Assembly: GCA_001793865.1 (NCBI GenBank)
Contig: MGIS01000012.1
Span: 27,237 to 60,325 of the forward strand
Length of the DNA stretch: 33,089 nucleotides
Source: Candidatus Wolfebacteria bacterium RIFCSPLOWO2_01_FULL_47_17b
Lineage (GTDB): Bacteria; Patescibacteriota; Minisyncoccia; UBA6257; JAGOQP01
Direction of reading: 5' to 3'
Shown here: in pieces, positions 20,876-28,333 of the stretch
Layout: each line of letters begins with the position of its first letter
Position numbering within the stretch: the stretch's first letter is position 1
Translations under genes and position numbers: made by a program
The notes under the pieces: model-generated
What the model was told of the DNA's origin: nothing
The model's input: only the letters and a program-made list of their open reading frames with translations
Database searches by the model: none

Positions 20876-21621
20876 ATCCTGTTCAAATCACAAAAATTTC
20901 TCATCAAGCATGCTACGAGTATCGGCCCTGTTCCTCCGGGTGTCGGCGTATATGCAATATTTTTATCTTCCGCTCCGGTTGCGTCAAAATCTCCCGGATA
21001 TCCGAAGTCTATCACAATCGCGCCGACCTTGAGATGCTCTGCCGAAAATATATGTGTCGCTCCCGCCCCGGACACGACGAGATCGGCTGTTTTTAGATCA
21101 TTTGGATTAAATCCGATGTTATACACGCTCACCTTCTCAGCTCCCGCGCCCTGTGCCCACTTTGCGACCGGCCTTCCCACCAATCTTCCTTGACCTATAA
21201 TTGCCACATCTTTCAGAGGTTTGGCCTCGGTTTGAGGAGGCCGAACCTCGGAAAGGATTGCTTCCACCACCGCAACTGCCGGAGCGGGCACGGATGCTTT
21301 TGTGGTTAGATTATCCACGTCTTTTCGGGGAGGAATCTTTTGGACTATTTCATCCGCATCAATTCCCGCCGCGAGAGGCAATTGCAGTACCATTCCCCCA
21401 CACATAGTATCCACTGAAAATCGTTTAAATGTATCGGAGCTGTACGCCGATTCCCGGATCTCTACACCCAACCGGCTGGCGGCTTTCTTTTTTTGCGCAA
21501 TAAAACTTTGTGAGGCGGGGTCTTCCAGATTGCTCACGATAGCAAGATACCGGCCATATCTATGTATACCATGATTTTCTTTGTATATTTTTTCAGCAAT
21601 CTTTTTTCCGTCTATGATCAT
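20872..21621 (-). CDS. folD: Bifunctional methylene-THF dehydrogenase/cyclohydrolase FolD
   Basis: FolD interconverts 5,10-methylene-, methenyl- and 10-formyl-tetrahydrofolate. At 249 residues it is shorter than the usual 280-300 and diverged. Conserved parts seen: QSFIAQKKKAA (the Tyr/Lys catalytic helix region; the usual YxxxK is degenerate, with Phe in place of Tyr), GMVLQLPLA, PPRKDVDNLT, the NADP site IIGQGRLVGRPVA and PTPGGTGPILVACLM. The peptide EVRPPQTEAKP (about 124-135) comes from a palindromic repeat inserted between the two domains. GlyA lies just upstream on the same strand, giving a one-carbon pair. The missing Tyr may matter for cyclohydrolase activity. Confidence 0.9.
   Translation of the reverse strand: MIIDGKKIAEKIYKENHGIHRYGRYLAIVSNLEDPASQSFIAQKKKAASRLGVEIRESAYSSDTFKRFSVDTMCGGMVLQLPLAAGIDADEIVQKIPPRKDVDNLTTKASVPAPAVAVVEAILSEVRPPQTEAKPLKDVAIIGQGRLVGRPVAKWAQGAGAEKVSVYNIGFNPNDLKTADLVVSGAGATHIFSAEHLKVGAIVIDFGYPGDFDATGAEDKNIAYTPTPGGTGPILVACLMRNFCDLNRI
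21217..21251 (-). repeat. In-frame palindromic repeat core inside folD
   Basis: AGGTTTGGCCTCGG and GGAGGCCGAACCTCGG flank a short loop. The element is read as EVRPPQTEAKP, the same frame as in the cysteine desulfurase gene. Confidence 0.8.
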
Positions 21622-21639
21622 CGGATGATGAATTTTGAA

Positions 21640-21719
21640 TTATGAGTTTTGAATTTTGAGTCAATTCTATAATTAAGAATTTCGAAATTGATTCGAAATT
21701 AGAAATTCGAAATTAGAAA
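21640..21719 (-). repeat. AT-rich dispersed repeat between folD and glyA
   Basis: Many AATTTCGAAATT and GAAATTAGAAATT units, like those at 17613-17712. No gene or clear promoter is seen in the 98 bp between folD and glyA. Confidence 0.6.
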
Positions 21720-22946
21720 TTAATTTTCCGGTACGGGAAACTCGCGAGTCAATTCCTTTACGCGCTTTTGGATATTCGCGTAGAAATTGCCTTTCCCAAG
21801 CGCCTGGTCGATACATTCGGCTATACGTTTCATCTCTTTTTCTTTCATCCCGCGGTAGCTTGTCGCATATGTGCCGAGCCGTATCGCCGATGGTTTTTGT
21901 ACCGATGCGTCTCCTTGCACCGCGTTGCGGTTTGCGTAGATGCCACATGTTTCAAGCTTTCGTTCCGCTTGTGAGCCGTCTATGCCTTTTTTAGTCACAT
22001 CTATGAGCACCAGGTGCGAATCGGTGCCGCCGCCAATGATACGATGCCCCTTTTTCTTCAGTGCGAATGCGAGTGCTTTCGCGTTTTTTATCACTTGCCT
22101 GTAGTATTCTTTGTTTTCCCTTGCGAACTCCAATCCCATCGCTATACCCGCTATCGTGTGCATGTGCGGCCCACCCTGCATTCCCGGAAATACCGATGTA
22201 TCCAATGTCTGCGCGAATTCCTTTTTAACATAGAGAAGCGCTCCCCGCGGCCCGAATAGTGATTTATGTGTGGTCGTCATAACCATATCCGCGTACCCAA
22301 ACGGGCTCAGATATACTCCCGCGCTTATGAGGCCCGCGTAGTGCGATATGTCCGCGAGGTGCAGTGCCCCAATGCTTTTTGCTATGGCTCCTATTTTTTT
22401 GAAATCTATTTTCTTAGGAAACGCGGACGCGCCTGACACGATCAGTTTCGGTTTGTAGCGCACCGCTTTCTTTTTTAGTTCGGCATAATCAATATCGTAT
22501 TTTTCGGTGACGCCGTAGTGTTCGATGTGAAAGAGTTTTCCCGTGTGGCTCACGGACGATCCATGCGACAGGTGCCCACCGCTTTTCAATGCCATAGAGA
22601 GAATCGTGTCCCCCTGTTTGAGAAACGCGAGATATAGTTCCATATTCGCCACTGCCCCCGAGTACGGCTGCGCATTCACATGCCACTGTTTTTTGGAAAG
22701 ATTAAAAAGCTTCAGCGCCCGCTCAGTAGCCTTTTTTTCGATATGGTCGTAATGCATGGTGCCAGGATAGTAGCGTTTGCCGGGGTAGCCCTCGGCGTAT
22801 TTATGCATTAAAACACTGCCCGAAGCGGCACGGATGTATGCGGGAATATGGTTTTCAGACGCTATCAAATTCAGCGACTCCTCCTGCCGCTTTTCCTCGC
22901 GCTTGATAATGCCTTCTATAATGTCCTTTTCTTTCGGAAATTTCAT
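21720..22946 (-). CDS. glyA: Serine hydroxymethyltransferase
   Basis: GlyA converts serine and tetrahydrofolate to glycine and methylene-THF, using PLP. The 408 residues are of family length. The N-terminal block has LNLIASEN and YAEGYPGKRYYPG; the PLP lysine is Lys228 in TTTHKSLFGPRGA (the usual sequence has TLRGPRGG, so Phe replaces Arg and Ala replaces the second Gly). The C-terminal RLGTYATSYRGMKEKEM is also typical. A good promoter, TTGCAT-17-TATGAT, lies at 22986-22958 on the minus strand. FolD, the next enzyme of the pathway, is directly downstream past an AT-rich repeat. Confidence 0.96.
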   Translation of the reverse strand: MKFPKEKDIIEGIIKREEKRQEESLNLIASENHIPAYIRAASGSVLMHKYAEGYPGKRYYPGTMHYDHIEKKATERALKLFNLSKKQWHVNAQPYSGAVANMELYLAFLKQGDTILSMALKSGGHLSHGSSVSHTGKLFHIEHYGVTEKYDIDYAELKKKAVRYKPKLIVSGASAFPKKIDFKKIGAIAKSIGALHLADISHYAGLISAGVYLSPFGYADMVMTTTHKSLFGPRGALLYVKKEFAQTLDTSVFPGMQGGPHMHTIAGIAMGLEFARENKEYYRQVIKNAKALAFALKKKGHRIIGGGTDSHLVLIDVTKKGIDGSQAERKLETCGIYANRNAVQGDASVQKPSAIRLGTYATSYRGMKEKEMKRIAECIDQALGKGNFYANIQKRVKELTREFPVPEN

Positions 22947-22957
22947 ACGGTGGCTTT

Positions 22958-22986
22958 ATCATATAGAAAAGATTGTGTATATGCAA
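22958..22986 (-). promoter_or_regulatory. glyA promoter
   Basis: On the minus strand: TTGCAT (22986-22981), 17-bp spacer, TATGAT (22963-22958), about 11 nt before the ATG. Confidence 0.6.
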
Positions 22987-23010
22987 AACAATTATATTGT
23001 AGAAAATTAT

Positions 23011-23032
23011 AACTTGTCTATTTTGTCAAGTT
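23011..23032. promoter_or_regulatory. Candidate operator upstream of the LexA-like gene
   Basis: An inverted repeat AACTTG-N10-CAAGTT lies 49 bp before the LexA-like start. Its length and symmetry fit a dimeric repressor site, possibly autoregulatory. No second copy was found upstream of recA or ruvB. Confidence 0.4.
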
Positions 23033-23080
23033 TTAAGTTATCCACAGGACAAAGTTGACACGCTATGCTAGTATATAAGC

Positions 23081-23713
23081 ATGCATAAAATACAGGAGCA
23101 GATATTACATATTTTAAGTCGAAAAAATCTTTCCGGGCAAACATTGCGGGAAATAGGATCTCTTATAGGAGAATCGTCTCCTCAGAAAGTTAAGCACCAC
23201 CTCCTGCAGCTCACCAAGAAGAGGTTTATTAGATTTGATGGAAAAAACAGAATTATAGAGCGGGCTTTGGATATGGAGAAAAACAGAGAACCGTTGATAT
23301 CACTTCCGGTTGTCGGAGCGGCAAATTGCGGACCCGCAACTATATTTGCGGATACAAATATTGAGCGCTATCTGAAGATTTCTCGAAAACTAATCCCTTC
23401 GGGAGGAAGATTGTTTGTTTTGCGAGCCGAGGGAAATTCCATGAACAAGGCGCGCGTCAAAGGTAAGAATATTGAAGACGGAGACTTTGTGCTCATAGAC
23501 GCAAACCGGAAGAGTCCGAAAGACAAGGATTACATCGTCTCTGTCATAGATGGTACGGCAAATATAAAAAGATTTTATATGGACAAGAAAAACAAGCGTA
23601 TTATCCTCAAGTCAGAATCAACGCATGATCACTTGCCTATCTTTATTCATCCCGACGACGATTATCAAATCAGCGGCACGGTCGTAGACATTGTCAAAAA
23701 TCCGGAGAAATAA
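23081..23713 (+). CDS. lexA: LexA-like S24-family repressor with self-cleavage domain
   Basis: A 210-residue protein with an N-terminal winged-helix-like DNA-binding part (residues 3-62, TLREIGSLIGESSPQKVKHHL) and a C-terminal S24 peptidase domain. The catalytic dyad is Ser120 (EGNSMNK) and Lys163 (ANIKRFY). The likely cleavage site is Cys83-Gly84 in ANCGPA, where classical LexA has Ala-Gly; UmuD is cut at Cys-Gly. The sequence upstream has TTGACA at 23055-23060 but no -10 at proper spacing. It sits next to a small gene and a restriction-modification system. It may be the cell's SOS regulator or a local repressor. Confidence 0.85.
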   Translation: MHKIQEQILHILSRKNLSGQTLREIGSLIGESSPQKVKHHLLQLTKKRFIRFDGKNRIIERALDMEKNREPLISLPVVGAANCGPATIFADTNIERYLKISRKLIPSGGRLFVLRAEGNSMNKARVKGKNIEDGDFVLIDANRKSPKDKDYIVSVIDGTANIKRFYMDKKNKRIILKSESTHDHLPIFIHPDDDYQISGTVVDIVKNPEK

Positions 23714-23730
23714 GATCAAGTGATAAAAAT

Positions 23731-23943
23731 ATGAAAAATTATCAAGTTATGTTAACGAAGTCGTACGTTGTAACGGTCGAAGCCCAAAATGCAACGAGGG
23801 CGAGGTATTGTGCTGAATTTTATACAGGCGACATTTCAGACATTTCAATAGACGAAGACAAAAAACAGCACGGCTTCAAAATCAAGGAAATAGAATGTGT
23901 CGTCAACGATGGATTTGAGGCGAAAGAGATTATTGATGATTAG
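23731..23943 (+). CDS. Small hypothetical protein
   Basis: A 70-residue acidic protein: a YQVMLTKSYVVTVEAQNATRA strand-strand-helix start followed by an acidic stretch DISIDEDKKQHGFKIKEIECVV. The pattern is like short proteins with a single beta-beta-alpha unit, but I do not name a family. It is 17 nt downstream of the LexA-like gene and before the restriction-modification promoter, so it may be co-transcribed with lexA. Confidence 0.6.
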   Translation: MKNYQVMLTKSYVVTVEAQNATRARYCAEFYTGDISDISIDEDKKQHGFKIKEIECVVNDGFEAKEIIDD

Positions 23944-23953
23944 GAATTTGAAT

Positions 23954-23982
23954 TTAATATATATAGAAAAGACTGCTATAAT
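23954..23982 (+). promoter_or_regulatory. Promoter of the restriction-modification operon
   Basis: TTAATA (23954-23959), 17-bp spacer, TATAAT (23977-23982). The leader before the ATG at 24002 is about 13 nt with no Shine-Dalgarno sequence. Confidence 0.6.
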
Positions 23983-24001
23983 TTTTAAATATCTCTTCTA
24001 G

Positions 24002-24928
24002 ATGACCACGCCACTTAATTATACCGGTAACAAATCAAGATTGATGAGTCAATTCGCAGAATATTTTCCGAAAAATATCGGGGTTTTTGTAGATTTATTT
24101 TGTGGAGGAGCAACGGTCGGATTAAATGTAGATGCTAGGGAGATAATTTTTCTAGACAACAATCACAACGTAATTAATCTATTAAAACACTTATCATTAT
24201 CTGATTTTGATGTTCTACTAAGCAGATTGGAAAAACTGATATCGAAGTATGGATTATCTTATTCTGCAAAATTTGGATATCGACAATATAGGCTAGGAGT
24301 GCCTAGGGAAGATAATAATGGTCTTAAAAAATATAATTTTCTAGGTTACTACAAACTTCGCTCCGATTATAATTCTTTAAAAGATAAGGCCTCAGCATAT
24401 GCGCTTGACCTTCTTTATCTTTTGATCGTTTATTCATTTAATAACGACATGCGGTTTAATAGGAAGGGGGAATTCAATCTACCAGTTGGAAAAACCGATT
24501 TAAACAAAAATAATCTAAAGAAACTAATTCAGTACATTGATAAGATTAAAAAAACGAACCACACCTTTATCTGTGCTGATTTTCGGGAAGAAAAAGTACA
24601 AAAGATTTTGTTGAATGCGGATTTTATATATGCAGATCCTCCCTATTTAATAGGGGATGCGGTTTATAACGAAATGAGTAATTGGACAGAAAAAACAGAA
24701 CAAGAACTCATAGGCCTACTTGAAAAATTAAACAGACAAGGAAAAAAATTTGCCCTTTCGAATATTTTGGATAAAGTTGGCGCCTCTAACAAGCCTCTTT
24801 CTGATTGGATTTTTAATCGTACCGACTTACATATATTTGACATTAAATATCATTATAAAAGTGCTAGTTATAACAAAATCAATAGGAACGCCCGGGAGAG
24901 AGAAGTTTTGATTACAAATTACAATTAA
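24002..24928 (+). CDS. D12-class (Dam-like) DNA adenine N6-methyltransferase 1
   Basis: A 308-residue adenine methyltransferase of the D12 (alpha) class. Order: NYTGNKSRL near the N-terminus, the SAM-binding motif VFVDLFCGGATVG, NNDMRFNRKGEFNLPVGK, then the catalytic DPPY at 212-215. This order is that of Dam and DpnM-like enzymes. It is the first gene of a three-gene set with a second, unrelated-looking adenine methyltransferase 2 nt downstream and an HNH protein. Codon and base use is clearly more AT-rich than in genes on either side, a sign of transfer. The recognition sequence cannot be told from the sequence. Confidence 0.9.
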   Translation: MTTPLNYTGNKSRLMSQFAEYFPKNIGVFVDLFCGGATVGLNVDAREIIFLDNNHNVINLLKHLSLSDFDVLLSRLEKLISKYGLSYSAKFGYRQYRLGVPREDNNGLKKYNFLGYYKLRSDYNSLKDKASAYALDLLYLLIVYSFNNDMRFNRKGEFNLPVGKTDLNKNNLKKLIQYIDKIKKTNHTFICADFREEKVQKILLNADFIYADPPYLIGDAVYNEMSNWTEKTEQELIGLLEKLNRQGKKFALSNILDKVGASNKPLSDWIFNRTDLHIFDIKYHYKSASYNKINRNAREREVLITNYN

Positions 24929-24930
24929 TT

Positions 24931-25944
24931 ATGGATTATCTAGAGATTAGTAATCGAAGATATACGGGCAGTAAGAAAGCCTTGTTGAACGACATATACG
25001 AAAGCATTGCTCCGTATTGTAAACAAGGCTCTATTTTTGCTGATTTGTTCGCTGGGACGGGAATTGTGTCCCACTTTATGCTTAAAAAGGGAATGAATGT
25101 CATAACAAATGACATTTTGCGATCAAATTATATAGCACATCAAGCGTGGTTTGGCCATGGAAATTTTGACATCAAGAAGTTAGAGGTCCTTATTTCTGAA
25201 TTTAATCTAATACATAGTGATGATCTTAGTGATAATTATTTTTCTGACATATATGGGGGAAAATATTTTTCCATATCTGATGCAAAAAAGATAGGTTATA
25301 TAAGAGAGCGCATAGCAAATATCCGTCTAACTGAGCACGAGAGATACATACTTTTGGCTTCACTTATGTACGCAGCCGATAAAATTGCCAATACCGTTGG
25401 TCATTTTGAACATTTTTTATCTACTCCCCCAATAAAAAAAGGGGTTTTTCTTAAATTGCCACTGACAGAAGATTTCGCGGGGAAAGCTGTAGTTTACAAC
25501 ATGGATACCAATAAACTCGCGCCTAATATCACTTGCGATGTCGCATATATTGATCCTCCTTATAACGCAAGACAATACATCAACTTTTATCACGTCTTGG
25601 AGAATCTCGTGCGATGGAATAAACCAACTGAGTTTGAAGGAATTTCCATGAAGTTTAAGCGGAATGAGTTGAAAAGCGATTATTCAAGATCAAAAGCACC
25701 AACCGTTTTCAAGGATTTAATTGATAATCTTCGAGCCAAATTGATTGTGGTTTCTTACAACAATACTTATTCTGCTAGGAGTAGTGCATCAAACAATAAG
25801 ATTTCTGAAAATCAGTTGATGAACATCCTATCCTCTAAGGGCTCGGTTAAAATAAAAGAAATAGATCATAAATTTTTCAACAGTGGGAAAACTAGCTTTA
25901 AAAACCACAAGGAGTTTCTGTATATTTGCAAACCAATTACATGA
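24931..25944 (+). CDS. D12-class DNA adenine methyltransferase 2
   Basis: A 337-residue second adenine methyltransferase with the same motif order: RRYTGSKKALL at the N-terminus, SAM motif FADLFAGTGIVSHFM, and catalytic DPPY at 208-211 followed by NARQYINFYHVLENL, a pattern typical of the subgroup often found in type II systems with asymmetric sites. It shares little sequence with the preceding methyltransferase. Two adenine methyltransferases beside one nuclease usually means each modifies one strand of a non-palindromic site. It starts 2 nt after the first gene's stop and overlaps the HNH gene by 4 bp. Confidence 0.9.
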   Translation: MDYLEISNRRYTGSKKALLNDIYESIAPYCKQGSIFADLFAGTGIVSHFMLKKGMNVITNDILRSNYIAHQAWFGHGNFDIKKLEVLISEFNLIHSDDLSDNYFSDIYGGKYFSISDAKKIGYIRERIANIRLTEHERYILLASLMYAADKIANTVGHFEHFLSTPPIKKGVFLKLPLTEDFAGKAVVYNMDTNKLAPNITCDVAYIDPPYNARQYINFYHVLENLVRWNKPTEFEGISMKFKRNELKSDYSRSKAPTVFKDLIDNLRAKLIVVSYNNTYSARSSASNNKISENQLMNILSSKGSVKIKEIDHKFFNSGKTSFKNHKEFLYICKPIT

Positions 25945-27347
25945 ACTTGTTGCAAATCTATAAAAAGAAAAATGAAGATAAGGGATGGTTTCTTGACCAT
26001 TCTACTCTTGCCAAAGGAATGGCAGGGAAAATGTTTGAATACACAAATACTAACTTCAGAACGCAGTCTTCGTTCACGAATGCTTTTTTAGAGTTTTTAA
26101 AAATTGAAAATAAACCAAGAGAATTGTGGCCTAAACAAAAAGATCATAAGCAAGAGGTTCATAAGCAGTACGTTATGAACATGATTCAGTCAAAGCTTTT
26201 TAAAAAAAATAAGAACGACCTATATAGCAGGACGGCAAAAGGTCATCTTTACGGAGATTTTGTAAAAATAAAGGATTTTACTGAGAACGATCAGTGGTTT
26301 GCAAACTACTTATTTCTCCTAAATGGATATTATTTAAACCGAAAAAATTACATTATTCACAGGGTAAAAGAAGACCTATTGGGCTATTTATTAAGCGTAG
26401 AGGGTATCACCGAAAGATCCCTCATTGAAGATGCTGGTGCTTTATTAGATGCCGACTCTCTTGATACAACTCTCAAAAATAAATTCTTCTACATCCATTC
26501 TTTCTATAATGATCCCGATTTCTTAACGAGCTATCTTAGATCAACAGAGATGGAGCGCCTTGAGTTGGCTAGTTATATAGCAAAAAATCTACGGAATAAA
26601 GATTTCCAATGTTGCATATCAACAAAATATCAGCCCAGTGGAAATTTTAACAGGAGCATGCTAATCGATGAGACTCGGGTATTCTTAATGACTTTATCTT
26701 TTATTCAATCCAAAAGCGCAAGTTTAGATAACACTTATAATATATTTGCCACTGCTTTTATAGAAAATATAGGAGACCTCAGTGAAAAACAGATGTTGGC
26801 TTATTTATATGCAAACAAAGATATTTTTGAGCCAATTTTTGTTGAAATCCTGGAATCGGAGGATGTCGAAGTGTCTGTTTCGGAAGATGCTTTTGCTGAA
26901 ATAATAAAGATTGAAGAAATAGACAAAACAGATAGACCAGAGGAGTATATCGATGAAACAAGCGAGGGTGGGAGGTTAAAAATTAAATCAATTCATAACA
27001 TTCGGAAAAAACAGGCGCGTATGCTAAGTGGCTATACTTGTGCATTGGAAAAAATAAATAATTGTAAACCGATATATTTTACAGCGAAGAAAAAAGGAAA
27101 GAATTATCTAGAGCTACATCATCTCATTCCTAGAGAATTTAGAAATGATTTTTCTTACTCAATTGAAGTACTCGCAAACTACATAACCCTATGTCCGCGA
27201 TGTCACAGACAGATACATCTGGCGATTGATAGAGAAAGAAAACACCTAATCAACTCCTTATATGCGGAACGTAAAGATAGATTAACGGTAGTCAAATTAG
27301 AACTAGACCTAAACACTTTGTACGATTACTATCGAATAGAATCATAG
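25941..27347 (+). CDS. HNH-type restriction endonuclease (predicted, type II)
   Basis: A 468-residue protein starting at the ATG in the ATGA overlap with the second methyltransferase (the frame is open for five more codons). A C-terminal HNH domain is clear: HHLIP with His393-His394, Asn in ANYITLCPRCH, a zinc CxxC pair Cys418 and Cys421, and His422 and His426. The N-terminal ~370 residues are helical, without motifs that I recognise, and are probably the DNA-recognition part. Gene order methyltransferase-methyltransferase-nuclease supports its role as restriction enzyme. It is AT-rich like its partners. It converges on tatD with a 6-bp overlap. Confidence 0.82.
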   Translation: MNLLQIYKKKNEDKGWFLDHSTLAKGMAGKMFEYTNTNFRTQSSFTNAFLEFLKIENKPRELWPKQKDHKQEVHKQYVMNMIQSKLFKKNKNDLYSRTAKGHLYGDFVKIKDFTENDQWFANYLFLLNGYYLNRKNYIIHRVKEDLLGYLLSVEGITERSLIEDAGALLDADSLDTTLKNKFFYIHSFYNDPDFLTSYLRSTEMERLELASYIAKNLRNKDFQCCISTKYQPSGNFNRSMLIDETRVFLMTLSFIQSKSASLDNTYNIFATAFIENIGDLSEKQMLAYLYANKDIFEPIFVEILESEDVEVSVSEDAFAEIIKIEEIDKTDRPEEYIDETSEGGRLKIKSIHNIRKKQARMLSGYTCALEKINNCKPIYFTAKKKGKNYLELHHLIPREFRNDFSYSIEVLANYITLCPRCHRQIHLAIDRERKHLINSLYAERKDRLTVVKLELDLNTLYDYYRIES

Positions 27348-28244
27348 CAATAATTTAAATACATGCTTTGTATTCTCCAAAAACATTTTCTGCGGGATCT
27401 TTTTGAAATCGCCTAGAAATTCAGCTACTTCAGCGACGTATGCGGGCTCGTTTCTGTGTCCTCTGTGTGATTTCGGAGCCACAAATGGGGCGTCTGTTTC
27501 CACGAGTAGGTGATCGGCAGAGATGCATTCTAATACCTCATCGAATTCCCTGTTGTAGGTGATAAGCCCGCCGAATGTGAATGAAAAGTTAAGATCTAGA
27601 AACTTTTCGGCTATTTCTTTCGTACCAGTAAAAAAATGGCAGATCCCCGGTAATACAACATCGGCATCTTCAGCCTTTGGCTGAAATCCGCAGGATTGAG
27701 CCGATGATGATATACCGGGTATGCCCGGATTTTTTCTGGTAAGTAGTTCCTTGTGATTATTTAGAATATCCAAAACATCTTCAAATGCATCTGTACTTCC
27801 CGCGGATGGACGCACGTGCAGCACAAGCGGCTTCCCCACTCGATGTGCGAGTTCAATCTGTGCGGTAAACAGCTCCTTTTGTTTTCTACGAGGATCAGCC
27901 TCGTGGAGATTTTCTAACCTAAAGTAATCCAACCCGCATTCGCCTATACCCACCACCTTTTTATCTAATGCCAATAATTCTAATTTTTTTATATCCGCGT
28001 TCATCTGCGTGTCATCTGCGTATATCTGCGCATCCGTAGGATGGATTCCGATGGTCGCCCACACACCTTCTTCATACCGATGCGCGAGCTCTACTGCTTT
28101 ACGAGACATTTCCGCATCCGTGCCAACGTTGACCATGCCTATGCCGGCATCCAACGCGCGGCGAATAACTTCGTCCCGATCCGTATCGTATTCGGGAAAC
28201 TGAGTATGCGTGTGAGCGTCAATTATACGAAAAGTCATAGTCAT
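27342..28244 (-). CDS. tatD: TatD-family metal-dependent hydrolase/DNase
   Basis: A 300-residue TIM-barrel hydrolase of the TatD family (3'-5' DNase/RNase activities are known in the family). Metal ligands visible: DAHTH near residue 9, GECGLDYF with the bridging Glu, LHVRPS, CHFFTGT and VETDAPF. The family usually has about 255-265 residues; the surplus is an insert at about 160-200, including GIPGISS and SCGFQPKAEDAD, encoded by palindromic repeats. The insert sits between the helix after LHVRPS and the CHFFTGT strand. Its 3' end overlaps the HNH gene by 6 bp. Confidence 0.93.
   Translation of the reverse strand: MTMTFRIIDAHTHTQFPEYDTDRDEVIRRALDAGIGMVNVGTDAEMSRKAVELAHRYEEGVWATIGIHPTDAQIYADDTQMNADIKKLELLALDKKVVGIGECGLDYFRLENLHEADPRRKQKELFTAQIELAHRVGKPLVLHVRPSAGSTDAFEDVLDILNNHKELLTRKNPGIPGISSSAQSCGFQPKAEDADVVLPGICHFFTGTKEIAEKFLDLNFSFTFGGLITYNREFDEVLECISADHLLVETDAPFVAPKSHRGHRNEPAYVAEVAEFLGDFKKIPQKMFLENTKHVFKLLL
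27659..27706 (-). repeat. Cloverleaf-like palindromic element inside tatD
   Basis: Outer arms CATCGGC (27659-27665) and GCCGATG (27700-27706) enclose two hairpins: TTCAGCC-TTT-GGCTGAA (27669-27685) and ATCC-GCA-GGAT (27686-27696). The 48 bp (a multiple of three) are read in frame. A CCGGG-TATG-CCCGG hairpin follows at about 27714-27727. Confidence 0.8.
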
Positions 28245-28333
28245 CGTTGTGGGTGTGGCAACCCGTGTCGTTTTAGGTTTGGTTGTACGTAATACTTTGG
28301 ACGTTATACGATACGGGTCGCGATACCTACTCC

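Noticed and set aside
23055-23060. TTGACA as -35 of the LexA-like gene
   Set aside because: At 16-18 bp spacing the -10 would fall on or after the start codon, so it cannot serve this ATG in the normal way.
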